Shown here piece by piece: positions 35,574 through 46,127 of a stretch of 64,000 nucleotides of DNA. This DNA comes from Puccinia triticina (Eukaryota; Basidiomycota; Pucciniomycetes; Pucciniales; Pucciniaceae). The stretch covers positions 868,001 to 932,000 of the forward strand of contig NC_070564.1 of assembly GCF_026914185.1 (NCBI RefSeq), read 5' to 3'. The notes below the pieces were generated by a model. That model saw only the letters and a list, made by a program, of their open reading frames with translations. It was not told the DNA's origin and did not search any database. The first letter of the stretch is position 1. Each line of letters starts with the position of its first letter. A program made the position numbers and the translations under genes.

Positions 35574-36448
35574 TGTGGTGATTTATATAGGCGAGCGCGG
35601 TAGAATGTCCACGCGGGGATAGCGCGGGTAGGGAATGCACAAAGCCGCTCAGGCAGGGTGCATTCCGGTGACATAAGCACTGAGGATGAGGTCAGGAAAG
35701 CACGCTAGGAAAGCTTACGGAAAGTCACGCGCGGATTGGAATGCACGGATTGTGGATTGCGGATTGTGGATTTTGGATTGGGTATTCGGATCGGAGCGGA
35801 AAAAGACAGGGCTGGATTGCGGCAGGACTACACACGTGGACTGGTAGCAGCGGCGCGTCAGCGGGTGAGCCATGACAGCCCGAGCGGGTTCCATCAGCGG
35901 GTGGAACCAGGGTGAAGGCGGTGGCGAGAGAACGACTGACAGGGGCTAGACAGAGGACGGTGGGAGGGCAAGCGTCGGAGAGGAGCGGAGTCTGGGAAAG
36001 TGACCAGCGGGATAGCGGGCGGAGTAGGCGGACTAGTGCGGGAAAGTGTCAGACGTGTGGGATCGGGTGGGAAGGGCGATGTGCGCGGAGGGGAGGACGG
36101 AAGGGGGGACTCTTGTATCCTATTATCTTTATCCTATCGAAGGGGGGATTTTTGACTCATCATCATTGTACTTACAACTACGGACGTACAAGAGTTATTG
36201 AGAGATTATCTGTGTTCTTATCCTTATTCAAGAGTTACTTGCGGATTTTTGTGCTTACGACGTGCGGAGCTTTATTCACTCACGGATTATTACGCTATAG
36301 ATCAGGCTCAGTAGAGGAGCGCTGAAGGCTAGCGGAAAGTAGCAGTGCGGAGCCGAGTTACCGACAATCACACAGCCCGGACATCAATATTCTTGAAGGA
36401 GGCGGTTAGCGGACATTCTTCACCAGCCAACCAGCTTTCATTCTCACA
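35574..36448 (+). repeat. 3' LTR of gypsy element 1
   Basis: 875 bp, TGTGG...CTCACA, followed by the CCGT target duplication. A short G-rich tract (ACTGGGGCGGA) directly before it is a weak polypurine-tract candidate. Confidence 0.93.
35581..35590 (-). promoter_or_regulatory. TATA-like box at the inner LTR edge, minus strand
   Basis: On the minus strand the first bases of the LTR read CTATATAAAT, about 130 nt upstream of the antisense ATG at 35454. The box is conserved at the same position in all three LTR copies in the window. An element at this edge and in this orientation is well placed to drive the antisense gene. Function is inferred. Confidence 0.45.
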
Positions 36449-36690
36449 CCGTGAAAAAAACCATCCCAAAACATTGTCCAATGATTTTTGCTCATTTTGG
36501 GACATTTTATTTTTTTGGCTCAGCATGCTCAGGCCCTGTTTGGCACTGAAATACAGCCATTCCAAAAAAGCTTGGCTTCTTTGGAAGGAATTTCCGCTGG
36601 AAATTTGTTCTGGATTTGCCAATGTATTGTGTTTTGAAATAAGTTTGGACTCAAAATTGTGAAGTTTAGGATTTTTAAATGAATTAATTA

Positions 36691-37611
36691 TGGTGTCAAA
36701 ACCCGATGTGGTGGCCCCTCTTGTGGCCAGCTAGTCAGGAGTATCACTGCCGCCAGCAAGATCATCAAGGCTCAACTTCCCTCTCACTCTTCCTCACTCT
36801 TCAAGACTCAAGAACCACTCCCAAGACTTCAAAATCCTCAAGGTTCATAGTTCAGAGTCCCTTTCCCCATCCCTGCTCAATCCCCCAACTTTCCCCCCCT
36901 CTTCTCTCTTTCCACTTCCCCTTCCAAACACTTTTCCCATTTCCTTTCTTTCTCATTTCCTAGCTTCCTTCATTTTTCTTGGTCCTAACACAGCACCTGC
37001 TGTGGGTTTATTCCCTGGTTTCTTTTTGGTTTCTTTCTCTTCTTTTTGTTTTTTGTCTGCCTTGAGTGTGTTCTGCCTTCCCTTCCCTTTTCTTTCTTTC
37101 TTCTCTCTGTCTCATCTCACTCTGCTTCCTTGATTTCTTTGTGCTGTGTTTTCTCTTTTCCTGTTTCTCTTGTTTTGTTGTGTGTGTGTGCGCGCGTAGC
37201 GCGCGGAGGATGTGATGAAATATATGTGACATGTCACCCGGAGTCCAAGTTCAGCTCGAACTTGGATGATGGGTGGCCATGGCATTCTGATCCCGAGAAT
37301 ACGGTCCATCAAGAGTTTATTAATCATATTTTCAGAGTTCAAACTTTTGGGCTCCGCCCGCCAATCACCTTCATCCAGAATTCCCAGATCCTTTCTTGCC
37401 TTTTCTCTAAGATAACATTCCCCAACTTCTCAAAACAACAACCGCCGCCGAGGATCCACACCCCGGCAAACATCTCAAAACCACCACCAACCAAAGCTAT
37501 CCTTGATCTTTTTCTGCGCTCATCTCTACGGACCACCGCCACAAGGGCATCCTTAACAGCAACAATCCCCTCACACAACTCCCGCCGCTTAGCATGGACA
37601 GGAGTCCCTCA
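36691..37611 (+). repeat. 5' LTR of gypsy element 2
   Basis: It starts TGGTGTCAAAACCCG and ends CCCTCA, two bases before the primer-binding site. It contains the GACATGTCAC block shared with 4427-5110. The long ORF running through it (37046-37960) is pyrimidine-rich LTR sequence and not a gene. The left end is set by similarity to the 42251 fragment. Confidence 0.7.
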
Positions 37612-37613
37612 TT

Positions 37614-37690
37614 TGGTCCCCCGAGCCGGGATCAAACCAGCGACCTCAAGATTTACAGTCTCGGCTGTGGTTTTGAGGCGCTCTGAGTGG
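37614..37690 (+). promoter_or_regulatory. Primer-binding site extending into a long tRNA-Tyr-like complement
   Basis: TGGTCCCCCGAGCCGGGATC complements a tRNA 3' end including CCA. The match continues well beyond a normal 10-18 nt site: on the minus strand one reads a 5-bp T-stem (GCTGG/CCGGC) with a 7-nt loop, a variable region, and an anticodon arm CGAGA-CTGTAAA-TCTTG with anticodon GTA (Tyr). The 5' half of the tRNA is not convincing, and encoded CCA argues against a nuclear tRNA gene. Confidence 0.6.
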
Positions 37691-38084
37691 TTTCAAATTT
37701 TCTTTTTTTTCTTTGCTTCTCTTCTGGATTCTCATCGAATCATCTGCGCAATCAAAGGATTACTGAAATTCCCTGATCTTATTTTCTTCAACAAGGACAA
37801 CCGGCCATTGCGTTCTCCGTGCCATCTTCATTCGGACGCTCGTGCTAGTCGTCGTTTAATTGGATCAAGACGTTTCAGGAGCCTTTCTTCCTTGGAGCTT
37901 TCTTTTTTTTCTTTCTCTTGTCTCTTCTTAGGGTTCAGCGGCGGGGCACTTAGGTTGTAGAAGTAAGTCCCCACCACATTATAAGTTGCACCTCCGAAGT
38001 CTACTCGTCTCTTGTCAAAACATCATCGCCACTCTGTGAGCCGCCTCCGTCGTTTCGTTTGTTTGTTCCGAAGTTTCATTCGTC

Positions 38085-39113
38085 ATGGCCGAAGTGGGAG
38101 GCGACCCGCGACCCGCTAAAATGAAGAAGATCAAGCCGCAAGAGGGCTTGAAATTTGACGTCTCAAACATAGAGCGTTTCTTGGCCGACTACGAGCTAGC
38201 GGCCGAGCTGGACAAGGCTACAGACTATGATAAGGCTCGACAGGTCGTGCGCTTCGTCGAGAATGGCGAGACGCGCGCCGTTTTGGAGACGCTTGAAGGC
38301 AACGCTCCGCCGAATTGGTCAAAGCTGAAAGCCGCTATGCTCAGCTACTGGGCGGACTTTGACACGGCGCTTTTTACCGAGAGGGACATCACTAGTTTGG
38401 TGGCCAAGTGGGTAGTAAAGGGCGGGGTGTCGTCGGTCTCGGATTATCACGAGTTTCGCAAGGCCTGGGACCCGATCCAGGCCTATCTTGTCTCCAAAGG
38501 GCACATTGAGTCCGACGAAGAGTTGAAGAAACAGTTTTATCAGGCTTTTTCTGTTGGGTTTCAAGGGCGCATTCGGGACCAGATGATTAAGGACAACACC
38601 CTAGTCACGACGGCGGACAATTGGGCACGTTTTCCGGCTTTCAGGATCCTCCGTAGTGCGGTCGATACTGTCATGAAAGGGCATATCTCCCTTTCTTTTG
38701 AAGACACCCGATCCGCAGCCCCAGTAGTGTCACCCTTCCAAGAGGCAAATGACACCATGAAGAAGATGCTAGCCAATCAGCGACCCGCAGTATCGTCCTC
38801 GGCCCCCAAAGCGGATCCTTCAATGGATGAACTCACCAAAATGTTCAAGGCATTCAAGCAGTTCATGAAGCAAGGAGGCGGAAAGACCGGGCCATTGACG
38901 GAAAGGGGTCCTATGATTTGTTATTACTGTCACCGGGAGGACCACGGGACGTTACGCTGCGCCAAGCTTCAGAAGGACAAGGAAGCTGGCCTGGTGGAAC
39001 AGAGGGGTAATAAATACTTTTTGCCTAACGGCACCCTCATTCCGTTTGACCGGAGCCGTCCGATTCGCCATGTAGTGGCTTCATTTCAACCCAATCAGTC
39101 GTCGAACCCTTGA
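38085..39113 (+). CDS. gag polyprotein, gypsy element 2
   Basis: An open 342-codon frame. The N-terminal half is a helical capsid-like domain (FDVSNIERFLADYELAAEL, NWSKLKAAMLSYWADFD). Near residue 285 lies a zinc knuckle CYYCHREDHGTLRC (CX2CX4HX4C), the RNA-binding nucleocapsid motif. The end reads FDRSRPIRHVVASFQ, comparable to the post-knuckle region of element 1. The ATG at 38085 begins MAEVGGDPRPAKMKK and follows the leader without an upstream in-frame ATG. It seems intact although the rest of the element is not. Confidence 0.85.
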   Translation: MAEVGGDPRPAKMKKIKPQEGLKFDVSNIERFLADYELAAELDKATDYDKARQVVRFVENGETRAVLETLEGNAPPNWSKLKAAMLSYWADFDTALFTERDITSLVAKWVVKGGVSSVSDYHEFRKAWDPIQAYLVSKGHIESDEELKKQFYQAFSVGFQGRIRDQMIKDNTLVTTADNWARFPAFRILRSAVDTVMKGHISLSFEDTRSAAPVVSPFQEANDTMKKMLANQRPAVSSSAPKADPSMDELTKMFKAFKQFMKQGGGKTGPLTERGPMICYYCHREDHGTLRCAKLQKDKEAGLVEQRGNKYFLPNGTLIPFDRSRPIRHVVASFQPNQSSNP

Positions 39114-39140
39114 TCTCAATCTCCTGGACCTCAACCGTCA

Positions 39141-40160
39141 TTGCACTCAGCCTCCGTGGAGTTCAAGGCTAGCTGCGGATCTTTGGAGCAGTGGTACCCC
39201 CCGGCGGTCTCATCGCAGTCGTTTTCGGGTGCCTACGAGTCTGATCCGGCGGGAAGGAAGCGGCATGAGGAGGCCAGGCCTTACAAGGCCCCCGTGGCCC
39301 CTCAACCCCAACTGAAGCGCCCGATCCGGAAGCCAGCGGCTGTCTCTAAGGCCCCCCCCAAGTCGGAGCCGACTGACGAGCAAGAGGTCTTCGATCGTAT
39401 TATGAACGACCCGGATCCCCAACCCTCTCGGCAGAAGGATCTCCCAGCTAGATCTGTAACCCCACCAAAGACTGCGTGTTCGCAACCCAAAGTGCGGTTT
39501 GAGCGCGAGGTCAGTCGAGACCATCCCGACGCGGTGGAGGGCCTCATTAAGAAGATCTTCGACCTCCCAGTTTCAACAACGGTCGCTGAAATTTGCTTGG
39601 TGTCCCCAGCTGTTTCTGATGGGGTGAAGAAATGGGTTTCTCGTCGTCGCGTGGAAGTGGGCCCCAAGGATTTAAAGGTTCACTCTGGAACCTTAGCGGA
39701 GGGGCTTGAGTTCAGGGAGTCCGCTCCAGACCCCTGCCTATATTCCTGTCCCCTGGGCTACCTGGCGTGTCTCGTGGGGACGGGAGAGAATGCAGCCTCG
39801 CCGTTGATCAATTCAGGATCACAGTTGAACATCATATCCGACGCAATGGCGAACCGTTTCAACCTGACGCCAAGAGTAAACTTCAGTTCAGCATTATACG
39901 GTATCAACAACCAGGCCTTTGAGCTCATTGGCGTGGCTGAAGACGTCCCGATTCGTGTGGGGCGCAGCATTGTGGGCACCTGTCATTTTTGGATAACTCA
40001 AGCAGACAGTCCTTTTATCTTGGGCCAACCCTTCTTGATCAATTGGGAGGCTACTCTTTTGTTCTCCCCCACAGCAGGGGAACAAATCATCCTTCCCAAC
40101 TCAGAAGGCCGGAAAATTGAGTTCTCACTTTGTCCAATCGAGAAAGGACGATGGGAGTGA
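39141..40160 (+). CDS. Protease region of gypsy element 2, active-site Asp replaced
   Basis: The first ~200 residues are basic, proline-rich linker. The protease core then shows CPLGYLACLVGTGENAA, PLINSGSQLNIISDAM and PFILGQPFLINWEATLL. In the family the motif is LIDSGSQ. Here Asn replaces the catalytic Asp, so cleavage activity is not expected. The codon change is a single G-to-A (GAT to AAT). The stop at 40158-40160 separates it from the downstream spacer ORF. Confidence 0.8.
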   Translation: MHSASVEFKASCGSLEQWYPPAVSSQSFSGAYESDPAGRKRHEEARPYKAPVAPQPQLKRPIRKPAAVSKAPPKSEPTDEQEVFDRIMNDPDPQPSRQKDLPARSVTPPKTACSQPKVRFEREVSRDHPDAVEGLIKKIFDLPVSTTVAEICLVSPAVSDGVKKWVSRRRVEVGPKDLKVHSGTLAEGLEFRESAPDPCLYSCPLGYLACLVGTGENAASPLINSGSQLNIISDAMANRFNLTPRVNFSSALYGINNQAFELIGVAEDVPIRVGRSIVGTCHFWITQADSPFILGQPFLINWEATLLFSPTAGEQIILPNSEGRKIEFSLCPIEKGRWE

Positions 40161-40369
40161 GAGTTTCCGGTGCATGGTTGGAAAGCGGTCTTGACTCACT
40201 GCGGGCGCATTTTGGAGTTGCCCGAGGGAGCAAAAGACCCTTCTTTTTTATAAGGGGAGTTGGTCCATCAGCTGGCGGTTTTAATCTAGGGCCTTGCACT
40301 ACGTCAGCGTATTCAATTCAACCCTCAGAGGTCCACGGTAGCGATTTCTTTTTTTCTGTCTCTTGACCT

Positions 40370-40993
40370 TTGACTCCCGGTTTGTCCTCCGAAAATACCA
40401 AAACTCAAAAACAACGGCAAAATCATAAATTATCAAAAAACATTGGCTCTCCTATCTTTCAGTCCCCGTTTCCTCTCCTCTCTGAATCATTTTCCCTCAA
40501 CCCCTCAAAAGGGATGCAACTACCTTGCGGGGAGTCCCGCGCAGCAGAAGGCTTAAAACAAGGGTATGCCGCAGGGGCACTAAGTCCCCTCCTTGGTATG
40601 CATCTCCGGGTAGCTACTACCTCCGTGTCAAAAACATTACCTTTGGCCACACCCGTGAGCAACATGTCGGACCTTTGCTTTCTTTCCAATCCAGGCAAAT
40701 CCCCGCCTTTCCTGTCTCGTCTCCGCAACAAGACTAAACTATCTTCCGACACTTGTCTCCGTGACAAGAATAAACTAAATCTTTCTTTGGGCAATCTCCG
40801 CGATGAGAATAATCTGGTTGCGTCCTCCGTGACCCTCCGCAACGAGGATAAACTAGTGTTGTCTGCAAAGACCCTCCGCAATGAGGATAAACTTCAAATT
40901 CTCCGCGACAAGGGTAAACTAAAGATCCTCTGCAATGAGGTTAATCTAGTATCTCAACCAGCTCGCAACTGGGTACAGGCGGAAGGAGGTTGA
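40370..40993 (+). other. Spacer ORF with about seven LRNEDKL repeats
   Basis: A 207-codon frame between protease and RT. From about residue 120 it consists of repeats with core LRNEDKL (variants LRNKTKL, LRDKNKL, LRDENNL, LRDKGKL), spaced 10-18 residues apart. At DNA level the unit is CTCCGCAATGAGGATAAACT. I do not recognise a function. It may be a connection-domain spacer of the polyprotein that has expanded by slippage. Confidence 0.5.
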
Positions 40994-41875
40994 GTGGATT
41001 TTGGGATTTTGTGGAGGGCTGGGAGAAACAAAGTAAGTTCCTCCCAATGTGCACCTCTGGGGCTGGATGCCACCAAAGACGTCGAAACCCTACAATCTGC
41101 CCTTTTTTGTTTGGACTTTCTTTTGCAGATAAATCGGTGTTTGAGGATACGGAGGAGCTACGGACGTGGGGCTTGCTGCAGTGTGGTCTCAGTTATCATG
41201 CTCAGGTTGCGCTTGCGGATGCTTGGAGGCGTGGGGAGTACTTGGTGTTCGCAGCCAAGTACAAGCCTGTCGCGCACAAGATCAAGCCTGTCAATGCCCC
41301 AATGCCGCAGGGACTCAATCCTCCGCTACGACGCCCCCCTCTTTCCCGCAATCCGTACCAGGGACTCCCCTGCTCGTTGGCGGGGCCCTTTGTTCCCAAA
41401 GGAAGAGTTAAGGCGGAGCGCCTCTTGGTTGTCAATTTCGGGCCCAAGGGCTGGTTGTACCCGGACAAGCTTAATCTCATCAAGAGTGTTCTTGCGGAGC
41501 GCAACATGGGCATTGCTTTCAACGAAAGGGAGCGAGGGTTGCTGAAGGAGTCTTATGGGCTCCCGTACATCATTCCTGTTGTTGAGCACAAGCCTTGGCA
41601 GAAGCGCAAGATTCCCATCCCAGCTGCAAAGCTCAACGAGTATACCAAACTGATACAAGAACGAGTCAAGACCAGCCTATATGAGCAATCAACATCTTCA
41701 TACTCAAGCCCGGTCTTTTGCGTCCTCAAGAGCAACGGGAAGCTGCATATCGTTCACAATCTTCAACCATTGAATAAGGTCACGGTTAAGGATGTGGGCG
41801 TTCCCCCGGCGACAGAGGACTTTGTGGAATCCTTCTCAGGGCGAGCGTGCTACGGCCTTGGAGATATCATGGGCG
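40990..41875 (+). pseudogene. Reverse transcriptase N-terminal half, gypsy element 2
   Basis: It shows KYKPVAHKIKPVNAPMPQGL, then NFGPKGWLYPDKLNLIKS and IIPVVEHKPWQKRKIPIPAA. The RT domain proper follows (YEQSTSSYSSPVFCVLKSNG, LHIVHNLQPLNKVTVKD) up to ACYGLGDIMGG. The remaining catalytic palm (the YVDD-type motif), RNase H and integrase are deleted. Sequence after about 41876 is unrelated. It cannot be active. Confidence 0.85.
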
Positions 41876-42264
41876 GTGGGCAGTCCAATATGATGGCAAG
41901 TAAAGGGGGGACAGTATGCGCTGGCGGCCAGAATCATGCACCCCCCGCATCTGTTTGTCTCCCTCCAAAAATCCCACACAGCAGTGAAGGCTGATTGGTT
42001 TGAGGGAAGCTAACCATGATCAACTTATACTCCACAGTTTAACGGTCAACTGGCGATCATCCAAAGTGTCAACCTTTCCCCTTTTTCCGCTCTCACCCTC
42101 ATTTTTCTTTTGTCCACTGGTCTTTTGTTTCTTATTCTTTTATCTGGTTATTTTTGTTTTCAAATTCATGTTTTCTCTGTTTGTTCTGTTCTCTTTTTCT
42201 TTGGTTTTCTTTCTCATTTTTTTGTTGTTTTGTGGTTGATGAGGGGGGGAGTGTTATGTCAAAA

Positions 42265-42400
42265 TAGCACTCTTCACGTAAGCTAAACATCAGCAAGATT
42301 GAAATAAAGTTTATCCCATTGTGTCAGCCAATTTGGCTGGGAAAGTATGCTGATGTATATCTCTCACCATGGTCATAGATTTCTTACGTGAACAGTGCTA
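42265..42400. repeat. MITE with TAGCACTCTTCACGTAAG termini
   Basis: 136 bp. The right end is the complement of TAGCACTGTTCACGTAAG, one mismatch to the left over 18 bases. It truncates the 3' LTR remnant of gypsy element 2. Confidence 0.8.
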
Positions 42401-42404
42401 ATAA

Positions 42405-42650
42405 GGGGGTTCACGTTAGCCTGATTTCGGCTGCTTGTCACGGATGGTTTCAAATCTCATGCACGCTTCCTGCATAAACTTAAAAAAAATACTGCATAAG
42501 CATTCCCTTCAGCAAGGCCTTCAAAGGGGAGGTCTTGCTGAGAACTCTATTTATTTTCTAGAATATCCTTTCATAGACCTGCATGAGCAGCCATCAATTT
42601 TTAACAAGGTTTTTTGACTGATTTCGAAATCAGCCTAACGTGAACCCCCC
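42405..42650. repeat. MITE with GGGGGTTCACGTTAG termini and TAA duplication
   Basis: 246 bp. Inverted ends GGGGGTTCACGTTAG-CTGATTTC, with TAA directly outside both ends (42402-42404, 42651-42653), suggesting PIF/Harbinger. Related to the element at 2489-2681. Confidence 0.75.
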
Positions 42651-42653
42651 TAA

Positions 42654-44172
<1,519 letters not shown>

Positions 44173-45470
44173 GTCTTGTTATCTGCCTCTCCAGAATCCT
44201 CCATCCATCCCCCATCCCTGTCTGGTGCTGCTTGGCTGTCTTGTGCTTGTGCTTTTGGGCAGAAGTTAGTTGTACTAGATTACATAGTTTTATAGCCTGT
44301 TGGCAATTATTCACCACTTTTTAGTTAGACTGTGTCGGCTGTGCTAGGGGCTGCTGCGGCCCTGATTGATTTTGTATGGGGGCTCGGGTTCGACGGCAAA
44401 TTGCCGCTGGGGTTGAGCCACCCTTACTTTTGCCAGCCGCTTGTCCAGTTGCGCATTGGCGGGGGTGCCGCCAAGTTCGGCGGTCCGCTTGACGGTTGAC
44501 GGGAGGCCGGCATGCAAACGGTCAACACTGGCTGGGGGGGAACCGTCAAATTGACGGCCGAACTTTGGCCGGATTGGCGGCGTTGTGGAACCGCTGTGTT
44601 CATTTTCAGGATTCACTGCTCTACAGGCTGGGCCCCAGGCTCGTCAGCTCTCACGCCAAAATCGGTGGCTTGGGGGCAAGCCTCTCTGTGAGACAGAGAC
44701 CCTGCGGGGCTCTCCTCCAGAGAGGCTTGGTTAAGCTCGGCCACAGCGAGCCTCCCACCAGGGGGGACTTGTGTTAAGTTTAGGGGATACTCGCGGTGCC
44801 CTGCTTGCCCCCCCACAATCTCAGCTTGATTGCACACTGCCTGATCGGCTGGGTTGAGGCCCCAGTAACTGGGAAATTGGAATCATTTGATGTGCTCGCG
44901 GTGCCCGACCGAACCTCCACCCGACATGCTCACCGGACCTCGATGCCAAACAGTCGGTGCCAGTGGGACATAAACAGTTTGCTTTTGTCTGGGTTACCTC
45001 CCCATCTCCCCAGAACCCATCCTGTGTCGTCCATTCACCAGCCTGCCCTTTCCCTTTCCGTGCCACACACTTCTCCATCCAGCACATTGCACCCATTGCA
45101 CAACGAAACTGAAGGACGTGAAACACTCCCCTTCCGGCATTCATCCGGTCCACTGTATGAGAAATATGTAAACATGCTTCAGGATCTCAATCGGCCATTC
45201 CAAAGAAGCCGAGGTTTCAGAATACAGTCACATACTACTGAAACAGGAGTCTTCTTCAGTCTCTTCACTCTCTTCGAGGATTTCAGAGGGAGGACTTGCA
45301 GCTCCAAACTTATCGCACTGAGCGGCGCCAACAGGTCTCATCTGGTATTCTCGTAGGTTTAGTTATCTCCATTTCTACATCCCACTCGAAGGCCTAAATA
45401 CCATCGAGTTGACCAGTGCCATCGCAGCATTCTCACAGGCCATAATCCGTCTTGCAGGCCACAGGACAAC
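44173..45470. other. Former CDC48 3' flank and gene-free sequence
   Basis: 44173-44320 is probably the duplicated 3' flank of CDC48. 44390-44620 is GC-rich with repeated GGCGG and ACGGTTGACGG-type words. 44796-45356 has an open frame without recognisable features. I support no gene here. Confidence 0.4.
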
Positions 45471-46127
45471 ATGCACGCGTGGATTCATCGATGGCTCGTC
45501 ACCCTGCTCGTCGAAATCACCCTTCTTACGTTGGTCACCAATGCGATTCCACTTGGAAACGTAGCTACGAGCTATCCTCAACCCCCGCGCTACCGCGATC
45601 AATTCGGAAACGTACCCACGAGCTACCCTCAACCCCCCGGCTATCGAGATCAGTTCGGAAACGTACCTACGAGCTATCCTCAACCCCCGGGCTACCATGA
45701 TCAGTTTGGAAACGTGCCTACGAGCTATCCTAAACCCCCGCGCTATCGCGGTCAGTTTGGGACTGATTCCGGTCCAAATGATTTGCGTCCTGTCAACAAC
45801 AAACAAGAATATAGCCAGGAAGAACTTGATGAGGTGCTCAATAAGGTCAAGGCGATCAAGAATAAGAAAAAACTCGCCCGGATCGGCAAAAGGGTGAACA
45901 AGATCAACAAGCCCAAATCATGGCTTGGCAAATTGTTCGAGCGTATCCTCAACTTCCTCCGACGCAAAAGAAGAACCCCTCCTGCCGTCGGCGTTTTGGA
46001 GCAGACAAAGGCAGTCGGCCAGGCAAGCGTGGCTCCGGTCGTCACTGGAATCTCTCTAGGAATCTTGTCCGCCTGGGTGCTATGCGCGTCCGCAAGAATT
46101 GCCGATGTTTTTCGCATAATCCCATAG
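45471..46127 (+). CDS. Small secreted repeat protein (effector-type candidate)
   Basis: A single-exon gene of 218 codons, not matched to any family I know. Residues 1-27 look like a signal peptide (positively charged start, then WLVTLLVEITLLTLVTNA). Residues 28-98 hold four 17-residue repeats, consensus GNVPTSYPQPPGYRDQF, rich in Tyr, Pro and Gln. DNA copies are about 51 bp and well conserved. Then comes an acidic-to-basic stretch with a charged helix (YSQEELDEVLNKVKAIKNKK) and a very basic segment ending RRKRRTPP, a dibasic site that Kex2-type proteases could cut. The C-terminus is hydrophobic (VAPVVTGISLGILSAWVL), so it may be membrane-anchored rather than free. The ATG at 45471 puts the hydrophobic core at the expected distance. 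Role in host interaction is inference only. Confidence 0.65.
   Translation: MHAWIHRWLVTLLVEITLLTLVTNAIPLGNVATSYPQPPRYRDQFGNVPTSYPQPPGYRDQFGNVPTSYPQPPGYHDQFGNVPTSYPKPPRYRGQFGTDSGPNDLRPVNNKQEYSQEELDEVLNKVKAIKNKKKLARIGKRVNKINKPKSWLGKLFERILNFLRRKRRTPPAVGVLEQTKAVGQASVAPVVTGISLGILSAWVLCASARIADVFRIIP

Larger units (their letters stand above)
26549..36448 (+). mobile_element. Full-length Ty3/gypsy LTR retrotransposon with an extra antisense gene
   Basis: Two near-identical LTRs (26549-27396 and 35574-36448) begin TGTGG, end CTCACA, and enclose gag, protease, reverse transcriptase, RNase H and integrase in gypsy order. CCGT occurs immediately before and after (26545-26548, 36449-36452): a 4-bp target duplication. 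The 3' LTR and the solo copy at 55299 share short stretches missing from the 5' LTR. The coding part is broken by stops at 27740, 29280 and 30533 and by frameshifts near 28150 and 31730, so this copy is not autonomous as read. Between integrase and the 3' LTR about 2 kb holds a minus-strand gene. Confidence 0.93.
25796..36535. mobile_element. Foldback element split by the gypsy insertion
   Basis: The left arm 25796-26140 (CTGAGCATGCTGAGCC, ATTGGACAATGTTTTGGGAT, GAGACGGGCCTGCCCC, GGGCTTTTGATGGGCC) is matched in inverted order by 26345-26548 and then by 36453-36535. The 9.9-kb gypsy at 26549-36448 lies within the right arm. Without it the element is about 840 bp, with a centre of repeated GCCCATGGAGATCTTCATGG and CCACCAAAAGCCCATG. 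It has no coding capacity. The outer limits are approximate. Confidence 0.75.
36691..42264 (+). mobile_element. Second Ty3/gypsy element, internally deleted
   Basis: The order is 5' LTR, primer-binding site, gag, protease, a spacer ORF with leucine-rich repeats, and the RT N-terminal half. RT stops being recognisable right after the first catalytic motif region (YGLGDIMGG, about 41875). The next recognisable element part is the purine tract GAGGGGGGGAG at 42241 and the first bases of a 3' LTR (TGTTATGTCAAAA), cut off by a MITE at 42265. The rest of RT, RNase H and integrase are missing. It is related to element 1 but clearly a different family. Confidence 0.8.

Noticed and set aside
37614..37690. 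Nuclear tRNA-Tyr gene on the minus strand
   Set aside because: CCA is encoded, the 5' half and acceptor pairing are missing, and it starts two bases after an LTR end. A primer-derived sequence fits better.
37046..37960. 304-codon ORF, superficially with hydrophobic N-terminus
   Set aside because: It lies across the LTR end and the primer-binding site of gypsy element 2. The hydrophobic residues come from a T-rich tract.
44390..44620. GC-rich repeats as a regulatory island
   Set aside because: Only short imperfect GGCGG/ACGGTT words. No consistent unit or arrangement.
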